Shown here: positions 58,949 to 60,819 of the stretch, in pieces
Layout: each line of letters opens with the position of its first letter
Position numbering within the stretch: position 1 is the stretch's first letter
Origin: Bacteroidales bacterium
Lineage (GTDB): Bacteria; Bacteroidota; Bacteroidia; Bacteroidales; JAIOZK01
Reading direction: 5' to 3'
NCBI GenBank assembly: GCA_021738625.1
Contig: JAIPBS010000024.1
Span: forward strand, 1 to 60,819
DNA length: 60,819 bases
Program-made: the position numbers and the translations under genes
Notes under the pieces: model-generated
Told to the model about the DNA's origin: nothing
What the model saw: the letters and a program-made list of their open reading frames with translations, nothing else
Database searches by the model: none

Positions 58949-60409
58949 TTATTCGCGCGGCAGGAGTTCTTGGAGTTGATTGGCCGGGTGATCTGGTATT
59001 GTGTCCAGAGTGTTTTTCAGCCAATGAAATGGTTCAATATTATTGATCTTACACGTTGCCAGTAGTGAATAGATCATGGCTGCGTTTTGTGCCGCATCAT
59101 GGGAACCAGCAAAGAGATAGTTCTTTCTGCCCAGCGCCACCGGGCGAATGGAGTTTTCAACCAGGTTGTTGTCTATGTGGAAGCGTCCCTGCTGGGTGTA
59201 TCGTATTAACCTTGGCCATAATTTGAGTGTATAGGCAATGGCTTTGCCAATAGCGCTTTTAGGGGTTACATTGTATATTTCATCTTTCAACCAGCTTTGC
59301 ATCTCATTTAACACAGGGATGGATTTTTCCTGCCGGAGTGCTTCTATTTCATCTGTTTGCAACTGTTTGGCCTCACGTTCAATGGCATATAACTTTTGGA
59401 ACAAGTCCATGGCATGTTCGGCCCGTTTCAGGTCATTGTCTTTTGCCTTGTCGAAGTATCGGCGGGCATGTGCCATGCAAGCCAACAAGGTAATACTGTC
59501 TTTGTTTTTCAAGTTGCTGTATGCCTCATAACCATCGGTTTGTAAAAATCCGGAATAGTTTTTCAGGATATCATCAGGTCCTTCCCGGCTTCGGGTTTTG
59601 CGGTAATCAAAAAGCACAAGCCTTTTATCAGGTGAGTAGTAAACCCATTGGTAACCTTTATGTGTGGCTCCCGGTTTATCTTTGGTCAATACCGGGAGCG
59701 GGGTTTCATCCGCCATCAGGTAATCTGAGCTGAGCAATTGTTTTTTCAGGTTCTCATATAAGGGTTCGAGCAAACGGCATGTGGCAGCAAACCATCCATT
59801 GAGGGTGCTTTCTGCCAGGTGAATGTCTTTGCGCCTGAACATTTGCACTTGCCGGTAAAAGGGCAGGTGGTCAACGAACTTGCTGATCAATATATGTGCA
59901 AGCAGACCTGAGCCGGCATTCCCTCTGGGAATAGGCAAACTTGGAAGGTCCGCTATTACGATGTTGGTCTTTTCATCATTGCTACCGATGATAAATTTAG
60001 GCCGAACGATCCGATGAACTTCAAGCTTTCCCGGAACATAGTCCAATACCTCGGTAACAGCCTCACCAATCCTTATGGCCCCTTCCGGAAGATTCTCCGG
60101 TATTATAACTTCCTCCCTGCGGGGAAGATGAGAAGGCAACTCAAGTCGCAGAGGTTGTTTTTTTGGTTTTGGCTTTCTACGCTGATAAGTTATTTGTTGC
60201 TTGTCTTCCTGGACATTTTCTTGCTGGGGAATGTTAAACAGGCTGCCCTGGGCAGGATCATTGGATGAGATAAATCTTTCGCGTTTGCTGCCATAAACCA
60301 ATCGTTTTAAATCGGCAAGTTGATGATTTAATATGGCAACCTTTTCCTTTAACCCGATCAATTGATCGTATTCTTCCCTGGAAATCGTTACGGTTTTTTC
60401 ACTTGCCAT
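58949..60409 (-). CDS. tnpC: IS66-family transposase
   Basis: 486 residues, full length. N-terminal leucine-rich helix with LKRLVYGSKRERF, typical of IS66; then the DDE catalytic core: first Asp in YLMADETPLPV, second in FLQTDGYEAYSNL, Glu in NNLVENSIRPVALGRKNYLF, and the C-terminal IS66 segment AAMIYSLLATCKINNIEPFH. It cuts and joins the element ends during transposition. Confidence 0.96.
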   Translation of the reverse strand: MASEKTVTISREEYDQLIGLKEKVAILNHQLADLKRLVYGSKRERFISSNDPAQGSLFNIPQQENVQEDKQQITYQRRKPKPKKQPLRLELPSHLPRREEVIIPENLPEGAIRIGEAVTEVLDYVPGKLEVHRIVRPKFIIGSNDEKTNIVIADLPSLPIPRGNAGSGLLAHILISKFVDHLPFYRQVQMFRRKDIHLAESTLNGWFAATCRLLEPLYENLKKQLLSSDYLMADETPLPVLTKDKPGATHKGYQWVYYSPDKRLVLFDYRKTRSREGPDDILKNYSGFLQTDGYEAYSNLKNKDSITLLACMAHARRYFDKAKDNDLKRAEHAMDLFQKLYAIEREAKQLQTDEIEALRQEKSIPVLNEMQSWLKDEIYNVTPKSAIGKAIAYTLKLWPRLIRYTQQGRFHIDNNLVENSIRPVALGRKNYLFAGSHDAAQNAAMIYSLLATCKINNIEPFHWLKNTLDTIPDHPANQLQELLPRE

Positions 60410-60427
60410 GTAAGCAAATATACTACT

Positions 60428-60819
60428 CTAACTACTTATAGCAGTATATTTTAACCTTTGTTTACTAACATGTTTTTGTGGTAAAAATCTGGGCCGTTTT
60501 TTTGCATATTTCATGGAAATACCAGTAATTATCATGACCAACTGGCTGTAATCTATCGTAGTATTGAGATCATTATTCTTTGACTCTGGTAATTCAAAAC
60601 TTCCCTTTTCCAGGCGTTTATAAAAAAGCACAAAACCACCCGCCTCCCATCGCAACATTTTGATACGGTTTCGCTGGCGGTTGATAAAAATATATAAGTC
60701 GCCGCTCATGGGATCCTTGTCAAGCCGGTTGGTGACCAGTCCGCATAAACCGTCAAAGCTCTTGCGCATATCGGTCGCCTCGCGGTAAAGAAAATATCTG
60801 GATGAGAATATGGAAAACA
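60428..60819 (-). CDS. tnpB: IS66 accessory protein TnpB (Orf2), partial
   Basis: The frame stays open to the window edge; upstream of the ATG at 60769 it reads RYFLYREATDMRKSF, the normal beginning of IS66 Orf2 proteins, so the true start is just outside the window. Family segments: GLCGLVTNRLDKDPMSGDLY, FINRQRNRIKMLRWEAGGFV and LYKRLEKGSF-like YKRLEKGSFELP. It is required with TnpC for transposition; its exact role is unsettled. Confidence 0.93.
   Translation of the reverse strand, partial: FSIFSSRYFLYREATDMRKSFDGLCGLVTNRLDKDPMSGDLYIFINRQRNRIKMLRWEAGGFVLFYKRLEKGSFELPESKNNDLNTTIDYSQLVMIITGISMKYAKKRPRFLPQKHVSKQRLKYTAISS

Larger units (their letters stand above)
58949..60819 (-). mobile_element. 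IS66-family insertion sequence (truncated by window end)
   Basis: Two of the usual three IS66 genes are present in normal order on the minus strand: tnpB-like (cut by the window edge) and the tnpC transposase, 18 bp apart. The tnpA-like gene and the right-hand inverted repeat would lie beyond the window. Both visible genes are intact, so the element may be active. Confidence 0.9.

Overview
The window looks like a chromosomal segment of a member of the Bacteroidota (Bacteroidales/Marinilabiliales-like). Pointers: five C-terminal type IX secretion (T9SS) sorting domains, a type III glutamine synthetase, DUF4831, DUF4199 and DUF5063 proteins, a LruC-domain lipoprotein, a fused FeoA-FeoB transporter, an IS66 element of Bacteroidota type, weak Shine-Dalgarno sequences, and at least sixteen exact matches to the Bacteroidota -7 promoter box TAnnTTTG in front of genes. 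kdsA and heptose genes show a lipopolysaccharide-bearing outer membrane. I see no prophage or CRISPR array. Family names come from recognising motifs by eye; no search was run.

Layout. 1-2.4 kb: a visibly AT-rich accessory stretch with three consecutive T9SS tails. 2.9-8.7 kb: a secreted M28 peptidase, a thioredoxin-like T9SS cargo, an MNT nucleotidyltransferase and a small lipoprotein. 9-16.8 kb: membrane-anchored MutS-like ATPase, kdsA, DUF4831 protein, type III glutamine synthetase and a sodium symporter. 16.9-18.3 kb: a PIN-toxin/antitoxin pair between three copies of a ~150-bp repeat. 18.3-25.2 kb (minus): nitroreductase-gmhA-hddC-gmhB operon and uvrA operon. 25.4-29.7 kb (plus): ECF sigma factor, small protein, nth, bcp, recA, TPR lipoprotein. 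29.7-36.5 kb: orphan Hpt and receiver, FeoAB, DUF5063, Gre-like factor, a PIN remnant. 34.8-39.8 kb (minus): phosphohexomutase, rfbD-like reductase, UDP-glucuronate decarboxylase, UDP-glucose dehydrogenase. 40-41.6 kb: conserved membrane protein, tRNA-Lys, tsaC-like gene, SRP RNA. 41.7-46.7 kb (plus): DUF4199, two glycosyltransferases, hddA-like kinase, dipeptidase. 46.7-58.6 kb: stand-alone cyclase domain, arylsulfotransferase-like T9SS cargo, EamA exporter, LruC lipoprotein, RNase Z, ribosomal protein S1 with a long acidic extension, ychF and a lipoprotein. 58.9 kb to the end: an IS66 element running off the window.

How the genes fit together. Envelope polysaccharide supply dominates: gmhA, hddC, gmhB and (25 kb away, beside glycosyltransferases) hddA form a complete GDP-D-glycero-D-manno-heptose route; phosphohexomutase, UDP-glucose dehydrogenase and the decarboxylase can carry hexose phosphate towards UDP-glucuronate and UDP-xylose; kdsA makes Kdo-8-phosphate. 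Core genome-maintenance and translation genes (uvrA, nth, recA, rpsA, rnz, tRNA-Lys, SRP RNA, tsaC) are interspersed.

The least explained structure is non-coding: a ~105-bp double-hairpin repeat present in four full copies (near 2.4, 4.9, 54.3 and 58.7 kb) and one fragment (40.0 kb), a second ~150-bp repeat in three copies around the toxin-antitoxin pair, and three classes of short REP-like palindromes, one of which lies in frame inside a T9SS sorting domain.
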